Shown here: positions 51,096 to 61,981 of the stretch, piece by piece
Position numbering within the stretch: position 1 is the first letter of the stretch
Layout of the letters: every line of letters starts with the position of its first letter
Source: Nemophila menziesii
Lineage: Eukaryota > Streptophyta > Magnoliopsida > Boraginales > Hydrophyllaceae
Direction of reading: 5' to 3'
Assembly: GCA_029959085.1 (NCBI GenBank)
Contig: JARWIR010000039.1
Location: 4,774,001 to 4,838,000, forward strand
Length of the DNA: 64,000 bases
The notes under the pieces: generated by a model
Database searches by the model: none
Told to the model about the DNA's origin: nothing
The model's input: the letters and a program-made list of their open reading frames with translations, nothing else
Program-made: the position numbers and the translations under genes

Positions 51096-53154
51096 TTTTT
51101 TCGTATTTATAAAACTAAAGCAAAACAATAATTACTTTCAGAAAGAAAAATGTAATTAAAGAAGAGTATAATTGTTAAAAAAAAAAACTAACAATCCTTT
51201 TAAATAAAGTCATGTCTTGTTATCAAATTAAAAAAAATTAAAGTTAATATTCATAAATATATTACAACTAAAGTAAAAATAAATATAAATATAAAAATTA
51301 CCTGACACATAACATTTAAATAATATAAATTAATTTTTGGTAAGGATATATAATGCACACAAATATATAGATTCAACTTACAAGAAACAAAACTAGTGAA
51401 TTACAAAAAAATTATGGATCAAAATAGAAGGGAAAAGATAATAAGAGAAAAAGAATAAATCTTTTACTTGAATAAATAACAACAAATAAGACAAAAATAA
51501 TTTTTTTACAAAACGTGAACCCTTTACTCAAATGTTCTCTATTTTTTTTAAATAAAAAATGTCATTGAATAAATTTCTAATAACCCTAATTTTTTTAATC
51601 AAATAACTTAAGTAGAAAAACCATCTCTTCACTTCACTTTCTCTCTCTCTCTCTATCATCCCTAGCCTGCCGCTCTTCCTCACATCCATAACAGCCGTTC
51701 AAACTTGAGCTCATATTACACCATCATCAACTCTAGAACCTCTTAAAAAGATAGACGATTCATGAGTATCTAAATCAAGGTAATCAATTTTTGTAATTAA
51801 AATTTGATTTAATTTTAACCAAACTGCTTTACTATTATAGTTTTTTAATATATTAGATGTAAATCTATATTTTATCACTCTTGTGTGTAGTACCTATACA
51901 CAAATCCTGCAATATTATGACAGTAACCGTATAGATACATTATATCTATAGGTAAAAAAATCTGGTCATCCCCATAATAGATTGGGGTAAATAATTATAT
52001 TGGGTGAATATCTAAATTTAGTAATTTATGAAAATTCAGTATGTCCTACCTTTAACTATTGAAATTTTGATGATTTGAAAATAATTTAGTTAGAAAGAAA
52101 GTATGAGTTTGTGGGACAATATAACATTGTTTTAGTAGATATTTTTTTATATTTTATCATTTTTTATTAGTTAAAACAATCAATCTGGAAATTGTATATA
52201 ATGCAATTTAAACATTAGTATCACAACAATTTATCATATTAATTTTTATTATTTGTACAGTGTCTTTGCTATGCTAAGAAGAATTTCTATTTCTTTCCTA
52301 CCATAATTTGCTTGCTATTAATGGAAGCATTGTTCCTATTGCTCATGCATTGTAACAAGGTATCATTCTCTAATGAAAGGTAATTATTTGTTTTATATTA
52401 CCTGATCATGGAAATAAATATGTTGGGAATCTCGTTTGCCATAGGTTGAATTCTAGTAAATAGAGCATGAATTTTGTTTGTAAAGTCTTCATTATTTAAT
52501 TAACTATATCCAAAAAATCCATAATTAATTGTTTGAGTCCCTAAGAGTGAAGTTGTCATTATTACAATTTAGATATTTTCAGTTTTATGCAAAATATCTA
52601 AGACCTAGATTTAAACACTAAATCAAAATTCATCCAAGTTTTTGTTGTGCAAAATACCTTTGGTGTTTATTTTATAGGAGTGAAATAGCCTGTGATACAA
52701 ATAGAAGGTTTAAAGAACCCGTTTCTAGGAAATTTTTAGAATAAAGAGTATAGAAACCACTGTCTAAACTACATCTTTACTTTTTTATATTTATCGTTTA
52801 TCTTTATTCCATATAAAAAATTTTCCAATTAGAAACTAGTCATGTAATATTTATAAATATATATATATTTTTTTTGTAAGAATATGTGTGTTGTTCATAA
52901 AAAAATATTTGTTTTATAGGAAAAGATCGTTTGTCATGACAACATATCACTATCTTACTACAGGTAATATAATTATAAAACAATTTGATGCATTAGAATT
53001 TGAGAAAGCTTATTCTTTTAGCACAATAATTAATGGGTTTGTCTTAGATGCTTTTATCAATTTGGATAATAGGGACATATATTTGTTATAAGATGATAAT
53101 TTGTAATGCTTTTATGTCCTTGTACTTTGTTAGGTTCTATTTAGGGATATCTTC
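51096..53154 (+). repeat. Segment A, left part, interrupted by CACTA element
   Basis: It is collinear with 35370-37450. A (tc)n tract lies near 51640. The splice-like exon end ctacag/gtaatat is retained at about 52965. The sequence stops at gggatatcttc, which is continuous with attataataat in other copies. Confidence 0.8.
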
Positions 53155-53665
53155 CACTACAGCAGGTCGCGTATTTACCGACGACAGCTGTCGTCGGTAA
53201 AAAACTCAAATTCGTCGGTAAACAGGTTTACCGACGACCACTCGTCGGTAACCAGTCGTACCTAGAAGTTGGTCGGTAAAATCATGATTGCCGACGACTG
53301 TTTTGGTTCCTCGTCGATAACACAGTATCTTTTACCGACGAAAATGAAGTCGTCGGTAAACATTAACTTACCGGCGACTTTCTAACTTGTCGCCGGTAAA
53401 ACGCATCACTTTACCGACACACGTTTTTGTCGGTAAATAAACAACTTACCGACGACGTCGTCGTCGGTATCCATATAATTAAATAGTTTTTTTTTTGAAT
53501 TTAAATAACCTACCGACAATTTTATTGTAAAGAATGTCGTCAGTAAATAGTATTTTATTTTTTTTACAATCTTTACCGACGACATTCTTTACATGAATGT
53601 CGTCGGTGTTGTGCTTTTTAATTTTTTTTAATCTTTACCGACGACATTCTTTACATGAATGTTGT
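53155..53665. repeat. CACTA left subterminal repeats
   Basis: About a dozen copies of ttaccgacgac or gtcgtcggtaa occur in both orientations. They include a perfect 28-bp palindrome at 53174-53201 (two 14-nt arms, no loop). Confidence 0.9.
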
Positions 53666-53942
53666 CGGTATTGTGATTTATTTTTTTAATTTAATTTTTT
53701 TTTTTAATTTTTTTTATTTAAATTGGTTTTTCGATTTTTTATAAATTAATATACTATGAAATCATGAATATAAATAGAGATCATGGATTATATTCATAAA
53801 AAGATAAATAAACCCGGGTAGTCAAACCCGGGGCAATAACCCCCGGGGTTAAAAGTCAAAATATTACATAAACACTTAATAAAAGTCAAAAATATAAACT
53901 TAAATAAAATAAAAGTCTTAAACATAATTAAACGAACATCAA

Positions 53943-54619
53943 TCACGGGCCCGATAGATCTTCTCCTCGATCTTCTCCTCGATCACTACTATCTTCATCT
54001 TCTTCTTCATCGGAGAGCGGATCGAGACCATTCTTTTCACGAGATTCATTGAGGCCGTTGAGCAACTTCGTGAAAAAATCATCGGACCTAGAGGAGCTCG
54101 GTGGAGCATCTTCATCCAGCATAGGAGGTAATCCTTGGACTGCGCGGAGCTCGTTCATCCCGTCGAATATCCGCTGTAACTTTCTCGCGTTCTTCTTCGC
54201 GATCTCGTCCGAAACAGGCGGCTTCGGGTCCTTCTTGCTCTTGAAGACAGGTCCGATCGAAGGGATCCAGTGTCTACTCTTAGCCGGTTTCATCACCTCC
54301 TGAACCGTCTCCTTCAACGCTCTTATCTGCTCCTCTACTGGAACATCCTCAGCCGATTGGGACCCCGTCTCGATAACCCGCTCCATAAGCTTCTCCCGAT
54401 AAACTCCCCGTAATAAAATTTAAAATAAATAATTAATAAAACAATTTAAAATAAATAATTAATAAAACTAACAAAGAAATAAATTTAAAGTTAAATAAAA
54501 ACTTACACTAGCCTGCTCCCATCTATCATTGACCCATTTGCCCTTCGCCCCATCATAGCCCAAGTACTCGAAGTATCCGCCCATCTGTGGAAGTGGGACC
54601 TCCTCTTGGGTCTGCTCGT
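53943..54619 (-). CDS. CACTA accessory ORF (possible DNA-binding protein)
   Basis: An upstream exon (54619 to about 54509) encodes DEQTQEEVPLPQMGGYFEYL and GYDGAKGKWVNDRWEQA between an ag acceptor and a gtgtaagt donor. A main exon (about 54410-53943) reads YREKLMERVIETGSQSAEDV, IRALKETVQEVMKPAKSRHW and GLPPMLDEDAPPSSSRSDDF, ends with an acidic tail (DPLSDEEEDEDSSDRGEDRG) and terminates before 53943. It is charged, with no membrane segment. CACTA elements usually encode a second protein besides TNP2 that binds the subterminal repeats (TNPA or Transposase_24-like); position and composition fit that role, which is inference. No stop is seen, and the 5' start is not identified. It is smaller than usual family members. 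Confidence 0.55.
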
Positions 54620-55004
54620 CTATATAACAGAATCTCGAAATTAACAAGAAATTCAATAGAACATTTAAAAAAAAAATCAATTCGAAAATTAAAAAAAAAT
54701 AGGTTTTGTTTCGGATTTGTGGTACCTGTTACGTGGAGATTATGTTGAATATATCCAGCAATCCATGCCAAGCAAGAGTAGAGGAAAATCAAAAACAAAA
54801 AAAAAGTTAGGATTTGATTTAGAAAAATGAAAAAAAATTGAAGAAATGATTAAGTTTTGGCATGGAATCACTTACATTTGATGTTATAGGGGTGTTGGAA
54901 TGGCTCGGAACAGCTCCTTCTTCCTCGGAATCGACTTTTTTTAGAGTGTTTTGGTATGTTTGTGTTTCAGAAATGAAGCTCGGTAGGGTTTAATAGAATA
55001 ATTG

Positions 55005-55338
55005 TTTACCGACGACACGCCAAGTCGTCGGTAAACAGTGCATACTCGTCGCTAAACGTGACACGCGTCAAACAGTCGTACGCACGACTGTTGCGTGTCT
55101 TGGTTTACCGACGACTTCTTTTCGCAAGTCGTCGGTAAACCCTTGGGCGGGAAAAAAGAACCGCCCACTTTTGGCCAATAAAATTTGGAATTACGTTTGC
55201 CGACGACTTGGGATATTGAATTTCGTCGGCAAACCTTTACCGACAACATTCTTGAATAGAATGTCGTCGTTAAAATTTTACCGACGACATTCAATTCAAG
55301 AATGTTGTCGGTAAAGGTTTAATGTCGTCGGTAACCTT
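55005..55338. repeat. Internal cluster of CACTA subterminal repeats
   Basis: At least eight tttaccgacgac/gtcgtcggtaaa-type copies in both orientations lie in mid-element, between the accessory ORF and the minisatellite. Such repeats normally sit only at the ends. Confidence 0.88.
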
Positions 55339-55415
55339 TTTTTTTAAAATATTTTTTTCTTGATTTCTTTTCTTTTTTTATTCTTGTTGGGATTAAGATA
55401 TACACACACAAATTA

Positions 55416-56037
55416 GTGTTTGAGGTGTTTAGTCAACAGTTAGGGTCAAATGTTAGTGTTCGAGGTGTTTAGTCAATAGTTATGGTCAAACTTGAGTGTT
55501 CGAGGTGTTTAGTCAACAGTTATGGTCAAACTTGAGTGTTTGAGGTGTTTAGTCAACAGTTATGGTCAAATGTTAGTGTTCGAGGTGTTTAGTCAACAGT
55601 TAGGGTCAAATGTTAGTGTTTGAGGTGTTTAGTCAACAGTTATGGTCAAACTTGAGTGTTTGAGGTGTTTAGTCAACAGTTATGGTCAAATGTTAGTGTT
55701 CGAGGTGTTTAGTCAACAGTTAGGGTCAAATGTTAGTGTTTGAGGTGTTTAGTCAACAGTTATGGTCAAACTTGAGTGTTTGAGGTGTTTAGTCAACAGT
55801 TATGGTCAAATGTTAGTGTTCGAGGTGTTTAGTAAACAGTTAAGGTCAAATGTTAGTGTTTGAGGTGTTTAGTCAGAAGTTATGGTCAAACTTGAGTGTT
55901 CGAGGTGTTTGGTCAACCGTTATGGTCAAACTTGAGTGTTCGAGGTGTTTAGTCAACAGTTATGGTCAAACTTGAGTGTTCGAGGTGTTTAGTCAACAGT
56001 TATGGTCAAACTTGAGTGTTTAAGGTGTTTAGTCAAC
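55416..56037 (+). repeat. 40-bp minisatellite, about 15.5 copies
   Basis: The monomer is gtgttcgaggtgtttagtca followed by acagttatggtcaaacttga, with variants agggtcaaatgtta. Three monomers form a 120-bp higher-order unit: 55561-55680 and 55681-55800 appear identical. It begins where the transposase reading breaks off. Confidence 0.95.
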
Positions 56038-57625
56038 AAATTTTCGGACCAATAAGGTAAACGATAGAAAATACTCTTTTTCTTCCAATTCGTCTGGCGA
56101 GGACCTGTAGTCTTCGACACCTTGCCTCCAAAATCCTTGTGTTTGCTGGGAAACACAATGGGAAGACCATCTAACTGTGTCTGAATACTAGTTGGACTAT
56201 ATTTCTTCGGTCGCTTAGTAAAATTGGTTGCAGGGTACGAAACATAATCTTTTCTAAACCGATGTCCGAAGGGTAACCAACGTCTATGGTCAAAGTAAAC
56301 CACACCTTTTGTCACACCCAATGACGGTGTGGAATCCATGCATTCCGGGCAAGCCATGTAACCTTGACCCGACCATCCTGAAGTGTATGACCGAGCGGGG
56401 AAATCATTGGTGGTGGACAACAGACAAACCTTCATAGTAAACTCTTGTTTTGTATGGGCATCATACGTAAGGATCCCTTTACTCCACAACTCGTCCAACT
56501 CATCTATCATAGGGCGGAGGTAAACATCCCTGTCCTTACCGGGCGAACGAGGACCCGGAATCAACAAACAAAGCTGAAAAGTGGTTTCCTTCATGCATAC
56601 CCACGGTGGCAAGTTATAGACGGTTAATATAACAGGCCACATGCTATACGAGTTGTTTTGCATAAAGAAAGGACAAACCCGTCGATACCGAGACCCAAAA
56701 ATACATTACGAGGTTCGCTAGCAAACTCAGGGTGTAGCGCTGCAAATCTCTTCCAACTATCACCATCAACAGGATGACGCAACACATCCGGATCGACACT
56801 CTTACCGGTATGGTGCCAAATCATGTCTTCAGCGGTGTGCTTTGAAGCGTATAGTCGCTGTAACCTGGGAGCAATCGGAAAATAGTGGAGCTTCTTATGT
56901 GGTACTTTGATACCCTTCTTTGGGTCCCATCTAGACTCGCTACAAACTGGACACTTATCGAGGTCTTTATACTCTTTATAAAAGATGGCACAATCGTTCA
57001 AACAAACATCGATGGTAATATACCCCATACCCAAGCTTTTCAACTTCTTGTTGCATGAATCATACGAATCGGGCAAAGTGTGAGGTTTGGGCAAAATACG
57101 ACCAATCAACTCCAATAACTCGGTGAATGACGTGTTAGTCCACTTGTTCTTAAATTTTACGTGCATAAGCTTGGCAATGAAGTTCAATGAACTCATCGCA
57201 TTACAACCCGGATATAATTCTGTCTCTAATTCGTTAAACAGTTTTTCGAAACTACTTGGAATTTCTGCGTCTCTCATCTCGGTGTCACCCTGATGACCGC
57301 CAACATCGTAACTGTGTCTCACATCGTCATAAACCTCGGCAATTTCATTAACTATATTCGGAATAGGGTTTTCTTCGGGAACGACCGGCTGCTCACCGTG
57401 TTTTATCCAAACACGATACGACTTCATAATCCCTTCATTATAAAGGTGGTTCGTAACCGTCCGAGAGGCTAATCAACGATTATTTTTACAATAGTTACAC
57501 GGGCAATAAATAAGATCTCCATATTGCGAATGTTGTTTTGCATATGCGATAAAACCCAAAACCCTAACAAGATAGTTTGGATCGAATAAATCCGTAGCAT
57601 CCATCCAACTCTTATCCAAAGCCAT
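55989..57625 (-). pseudogene. TNP2-like CACTA transposase, truncated
   Basis: The reading starts at ATG 57625 with MALDKSWMDATDLFDPNYLV and DLIYCPCNYCKNNR (the transposase-associated zinc-like domain), then an in-frame TGA near 57475. It continues KSYRVWIKHGEQ (57427), FNELETELYPGCNAMSSLNF, SLGMGYITIDVCLNDCAIFY, CPVCSESRWDP and PRLQRLYASKHTAEDMIWHH. A 1-nt loss near 56665 precedes NSYSMWPVILTVYNLPPWVC and GYMACPECMD. It reaches SIFYRLPYWSENLL and then runs into the minisatellite at about 56037, ending in meaningless codons. The family normally continues with RHNLDVMHIEKN and several hundred more residues, so the C-terminal half is gone. The intact enzyme would cut at the CACTA ends. Confidence 0.93.
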
Positions 57626-57639
57626 CTCTTTACAACAAT

Positions 57640-58433
57640 TTTAGATAACTAGACAACTACATTCATATGAAAATAAAATAAATAATTATTACAACCCAAT
57701 TGATAAAATGAAAAAAAAAATTACAACACAATTAATATAAATAACACAAATTACAAACCAATGGCTTGAATATAAATACAAACCAATAAATAAATAAATA
57801 AAATTACATCACAAATAAATAAATAAATAAATAAATAAATAAAATGACATCATTATAAATAAATAAATAAAATTACAACACAATAAATATATAAACAATT
57901 TCACATAAATAAATACACAAATACAAAAATATATGAAACATAATATATGAAATAAATGAATGTATGCATGATTTATACACAATATATAACAAGACAATCA
58001 AAAAATATACAAAATAATAACCTATAGCAACTAATACACAATTCAAAATTCATGCATAAAAAAAAATTAAAAAATTTGAAATTTTAAGAAAATACCTTGA
58101 ATTGGTGGAAGAAATTGGATATTGACGATGAACTCTCAACCTTGATAATGTAATAATAAACCTAAACCCATAATATTGCAAGAATTACACCAAATATGAT
58201 CATAATAAAAAAAATTCAAGAATTTACTTGATATTTGTAGATGAAATTGTGTGTTGATGATGCCCCACCTTGATTATAAGCTTGCAAATGGTTAGATATG
58301 AATTGGAGAAGGTATTGCAAAAAATTTGAATGAGTTTGATTGATGTTTTTGGGAGAAATTGGGAGAAAAAAATGGGGGTTTTTGGGGTTTAAGGAGATAA
58401 AAATACAGGCTGTTCGCATATATGCACGACAAA
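57640..58433. other. CACTA spacer and (aaat)n tract
   Basis: This is A+T-rich sequence 5' of the transposase start, with an aaat microsatellite at about 57786-57866. Short minus-strand open stretches here have no support. It may hold the transposase promoter, but no clear TATA element stands out against the base composition. Confidence 0.5.
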
Positions 58434-58737
58434 TTTACCGACGACACGTAAAGTCGTCGGTAAACTTAACGCGTCGTCGCTAAAAACAAGAATTTAACGA
58501 CGCCTTTTCAAACTGTCGGTAATTTACCGACGAAAAATCCAAGCAAAAAAAATTTAAAAAAAAAAATTAAATAACGACGGCGTTTCGTTGTTTACCCACG
58601 ACCACGGTCGTCGGTAAATTACCGGCGGAAGGTTTCTCGTGGGTAATCGTATGTCGTCGGTAAATAACAATAGTTTACCGACGACTTTACGTGTCGTCGG
58701 TAAACAGTCGTGGGTAAAACCCCGATCTGTAGTAGTG
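58434..58737. repeat. CACTA right subterminal repeats
   Basis: Copies of tttaccgacgac/gtcgtcggtaaa occur in both orientations. They include a hairpin at about 58672-58704 (gtttaccgacgac ... gtcgtcggtaaac, short loop). The sequence ends gtagtagtg. Confidence 0.9.
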
Positions 58738-58740
58738 TTC

Positions 58741-60289
58741 ATTAGAATAATATTTCAAATTTTTTGTCAAGAATGGATAATTTATGAGTGAGTGGGTAAC
58801 GTTTTTTTGTCTATAATAAATAGTTATTGTTTATTTTTTTCCTGCAGGTTGCATAACCCAAAAAACTCAAAATTCATATTCTAATAATGGCTTTGAAAGA
58901 TCTTATACGTGAGCATGAGACTCTTGTTGATGGAAAGAAACAAAAACCTAGGTGTCATGTAAGAATGATCCTACTGATGTTAAGGAGGTTCGTCTAAATG
59001 AGATACTCGGGAAAAGAGAAAAATTAGCCAAGGAAGATTATGAGCTTTAGACTCTTCTGAAGAGAAAGAGAGTGCTTACTGAAGGGTTCACTTCAAGGAC
59101 TAAGAATTTAAAGGGAGAGATCAAAGTGGGTTGTAGCATTTTATTAGAGGAATGTGCAGATACTTTTAATAGGACTAGAGGTTTTTGTTGATAGCTCGAA
59201 AGACACAACACCACTAAAACATTTATGATTTCAAGTTCTTTATGATTTCAAGTTCAGCTGTGAAAGTCGATGACATGGTGATGATATGTAATAAATTTAT
59301 TGAAGAAGTCGGGTAAAAAGATATCATTCAAATTATTACGCAATCGACAAGTAGTTTCCTGAAGAAGGCGAGTAGGTGATGCTGTAAACTTGACCAAGGA
59401 ATCCAGTTGAGTAACTAGATCAAATTACATAATTTGTACTACTTTGGCTTGACCGTAGATAAAAATTGAGTTTACATAAATAGGTGTCAGTTTAAATGAA
59501 TATGTGGGAGGATAAATAAAAATTTACCAACTCATATTAAGACATGAAATTTTATTTTTTAAGAATAATTAGTGGAGCACAAGTTTTTCTATCTTCTTCA
59601 TTTGATTCTTTAATGTACATAATTTTATACTTATTTGTGATTAGTGACTTATTTATCTAAATTTAAAAAAAATATATATGAAAGGCATAGATATATTCAT
59701 TGATCAGAGAAATAATTATTTAATTAATATATTTAGTCAAACTAGAGTGTAATGCATCCCACCTCTATTAGAGCCATTTTGTATATACATGTCCATTTTG
59801 TCTGCCCCTTTTACAAACGTTTTATTCATAAAATACAACTCTCAGACATCGAAATTTTTTCCATACCATCTTGTTTAAGTTCGTATTTCAATTTGAACAG
59901 AAGCAAATTGCTTTGAGGGTAGGGATCTGTGAATAGGAATTGGAACACTGGCTTCAGAGGCCGCGCTAATCAAATCGAGATGGAGCCTTATACCTTGATT
60001 GTTGATGGAGAAGATAGAAATATTAGTTTCATATATTTTTATCTATCATTGAGACACCAGACATAATTATCCTGGACTCATACCTATTATGCTCCCTTGA
60101 TCCAACTGCATTTCTATTCTTAGTTTAAACATTGTCAATACAATTGACTATTCATGTTCTGAAATTTGTAGTTATTATTTTCTATATTTTGCAGAATCTT
60201 AAATGAAATGTCTAGAACAAGCTCTCGCACATAATTTTAAATCCAAATTGATATTATTATATTTGAGTGATTTCTCGATAAGGGTATGT
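58741..60289 (+). repeat. Segment A end and segment B, after CACTA
   Basis: Segment A resumes at attagaataat. It is followed by B: RVLTEGFTSRTKNLKGEI-type codons near 59075, a decayed TATA region near 59780 and the exon-like block ending tttctcgataaggg. It is cut at about 60289 by the LTR, just before the donor-like gtatgtattg present in sister copies. Confidence 0.78.
58887..59040 (+). pseudogene. BED exon with zinc finger deleted (copy 10)
   Basis: MALKDLIREHETLVDGKKQK is followed by the same 79-bp deletion junction (gtcatgtaagaatg). Downstream, LGKREKLAKEDYEL lacks the TAG that ends the other copies at this point. Confidence 0.8.
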
Positions 60290-61825
60290 TGATAAATCAT
60301 CATTTGTGATAGATTAATATTAGGATGAGACATCATTTTTAGTGATTTAGAAGTCATAATTGTCGATTTTCTTGAGAAATAGTGCACTTTCCTATTTTGA
60401 GTCTTGATTTAGTAAAATAATATTTTTAAAGCATATTGGGTTTAATTATTTATTTAGTGTGTAGCTTTAAAGATAATTATGGAGCTTAATTAGAGTCCAA
60501 GTCAAATACTAAAAGATATGGAAAGAGATTTGCATGGTATTTGGAGATCAGGAAACAAAAGCTAAAAAGATGGAAAAGGAAAAGCTACCTAAATCGGGGA
60601 TTCTGCAGCACACGCCTAAAGAAGTGCTATTTACCCCAAGAAATAGGCCGATTTTGGTAATTTCTTTTCATAGGGACAAAGATAATTCTGTGAGGATTCT
60701 TTTGGTATCTTATGGAGCTCAAACCGACCAATAACGAAAAAGATATGCTCAGAACGGTCCAGCAGTGTTTATCTTTATTTCCATACGAATTTGAGTTGGG
60801 CTAGGAGTCCAATACTTTATCTCTTCCTCAAGAAAACGAATTAGGTCTTCTAAACACCTATAAATACACCCTTATATCACTTGTAAAATCATCCTTGCCT
60901 CATAGTAATTAGTTCTTAAGGTTTTATTTCTTCCAGTTTATTGTAGAGAGCAAGATGATGTCTTTTGTAATTTCTTTTAGTTTATTTCCATCAGGTATGA
61001 ACTAAACTCCCCATAGCTTGGGTTTTAAATAATGTATAATCTATGAATTCTAATTCTTCTATCTAAGTTTATTTGGGAATTACATGTTTTAATCTGATAT
61101 TAGCTTCTTACTTAATATATGTTTATGTGTTTTAATTTATTGTCTTTCCTAGAACTGACCACTTTAGGATTGTTTTAATAGTAGTTAGATGGTCTCCTTG
61201 ACAGGGTGTTTAACTATTGAACCACCACATAATGTCTAGTGTCGATATTTGTTCTGACAAAACATGATTCTAACTAGATAGTCATTATTGTTTGTTTTAA
61301 TCACCATATCACCAATTGATTGTTGTGTTTGCTTAGAGCCTTGGTAGCGCTTGATAACTCTAAGAGTGTAACCACGTCTTGGTTGTGCCGTAGCCCCCTT
61401 AGTCGCTCTCAAGGTCTAAGGTATGGGAATTTAGAATCCTGACTAAGTATACCAAGAGCTAATATTCTCCCTTATTAACTAGATTTATAGATAGAATTAG
61501 AAGGATTAGTGCATACTAGCAAAACCTAAGCTATATCTCTCATCTCATATTCTTCGTATTTTATTTACTGTCTTTTATTTTCTTAGTTAATTTAGTATTT
61601 CCGAAATTCATATCTCTTTAATTTTCTGTCTTTTAATTATTCACTTTTACTCGTTATTCCTACTCACGCGATTAACACACTTAAGTCCCTGAGAACGAAC
61701 TCAACTTACTAACTAAAACTTGCATACGTCATGTAATACTTGCAGTACTGTGCCTGTCTAGGGTGAGAGTGCGTAGTTTCTTGACTTAATTTTATCTTAT
61801 TTTTATCACACCCTAGGCGACACCA
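60290..61825 (+). repeat. 5' LTR of Ty3/Gypsy element (1536 bp)
   Basis: It begins TGATAAATCATCATTTGTG after host tatgt, aligned with the LTR start at 44625, and ends cgacacca, six bases before the primer-binding site. A promoter-like tataaata is at 60859. The second LTR is outside the window, so the 5-bp target duplication (probably tatgt) cannot be checked. Confidence 0.8.
60859..60866 (+). promoter_or_regulatory. LTR TATA box
   Basis: The sequence tataaata is conserved in position and context (taaacacctataaataca) with 45193 in the related LTR. It is the likely start region for retroelement transcription. Confidence 0.55.
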
Positions 61826-61831
61826 AGTTTT

Positions 61832-61849
61832 TGGCGCAGCTGCCGGGGA
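61832..61849 (+). other. Primer-binding site, tRNA-Asp type
   Basis: The sequence tggcgcagctgccgggga differs at two positions from the complement of the plant tRNA-Asp 3' end (tggcgccgttgccgggga). It lies six bases after the LTR. tRNA-Asp priming is usual for Athila-type Gypsy elements. Confidence 0.85.
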
Positions 61850-61981
61850 CTTGTGTCTCGTTAGCGTGTGGGTTATCTATTTCGAGTAGTAGTTTTTAAT
61901 TAGTTTTTATTTTTCAATTTTTAGTTTTTATTTTTCCAGATTTATGCTTGTGGTTTGCTTTAGTCTTTTTCAGGTTTCACA

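Larger units (their letters stand above)
53155..58737 (-). mobile_element. CACTA (En/Spm) transposon, 5583 bp
   Basis: Termini are CACTACAGCAGG (53155) and, on the minus strand, CACTACTACAGATCGG (58737). The 3-bp duplications TTC (53152-53154 and 58738-58740) match the single ttc in uninterrupted segment A copies. Arrays of (t)ttaccgacgac and gtcgtcggtaaa fill both ends; such subterminal repeats bind the element's own proteins. Genes on the minus strand are a TNP2-type transposase remnant (57625-55989) and a second ORF (54619-53943). Intact flanks and exact duplications suggest a fairly recent insertion, but the transposase is broken, so movement would need help from elsewhere. Confidence 0.95.

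Noticed and set aside
53155..53665. Short regular repeats resembling a CRISPR-like array
   Set aside because: They occur in both orientations with irregular spacing and sit at CACTA termini with target duplications; they are transposase-binding subterminal repeats of a plant element.
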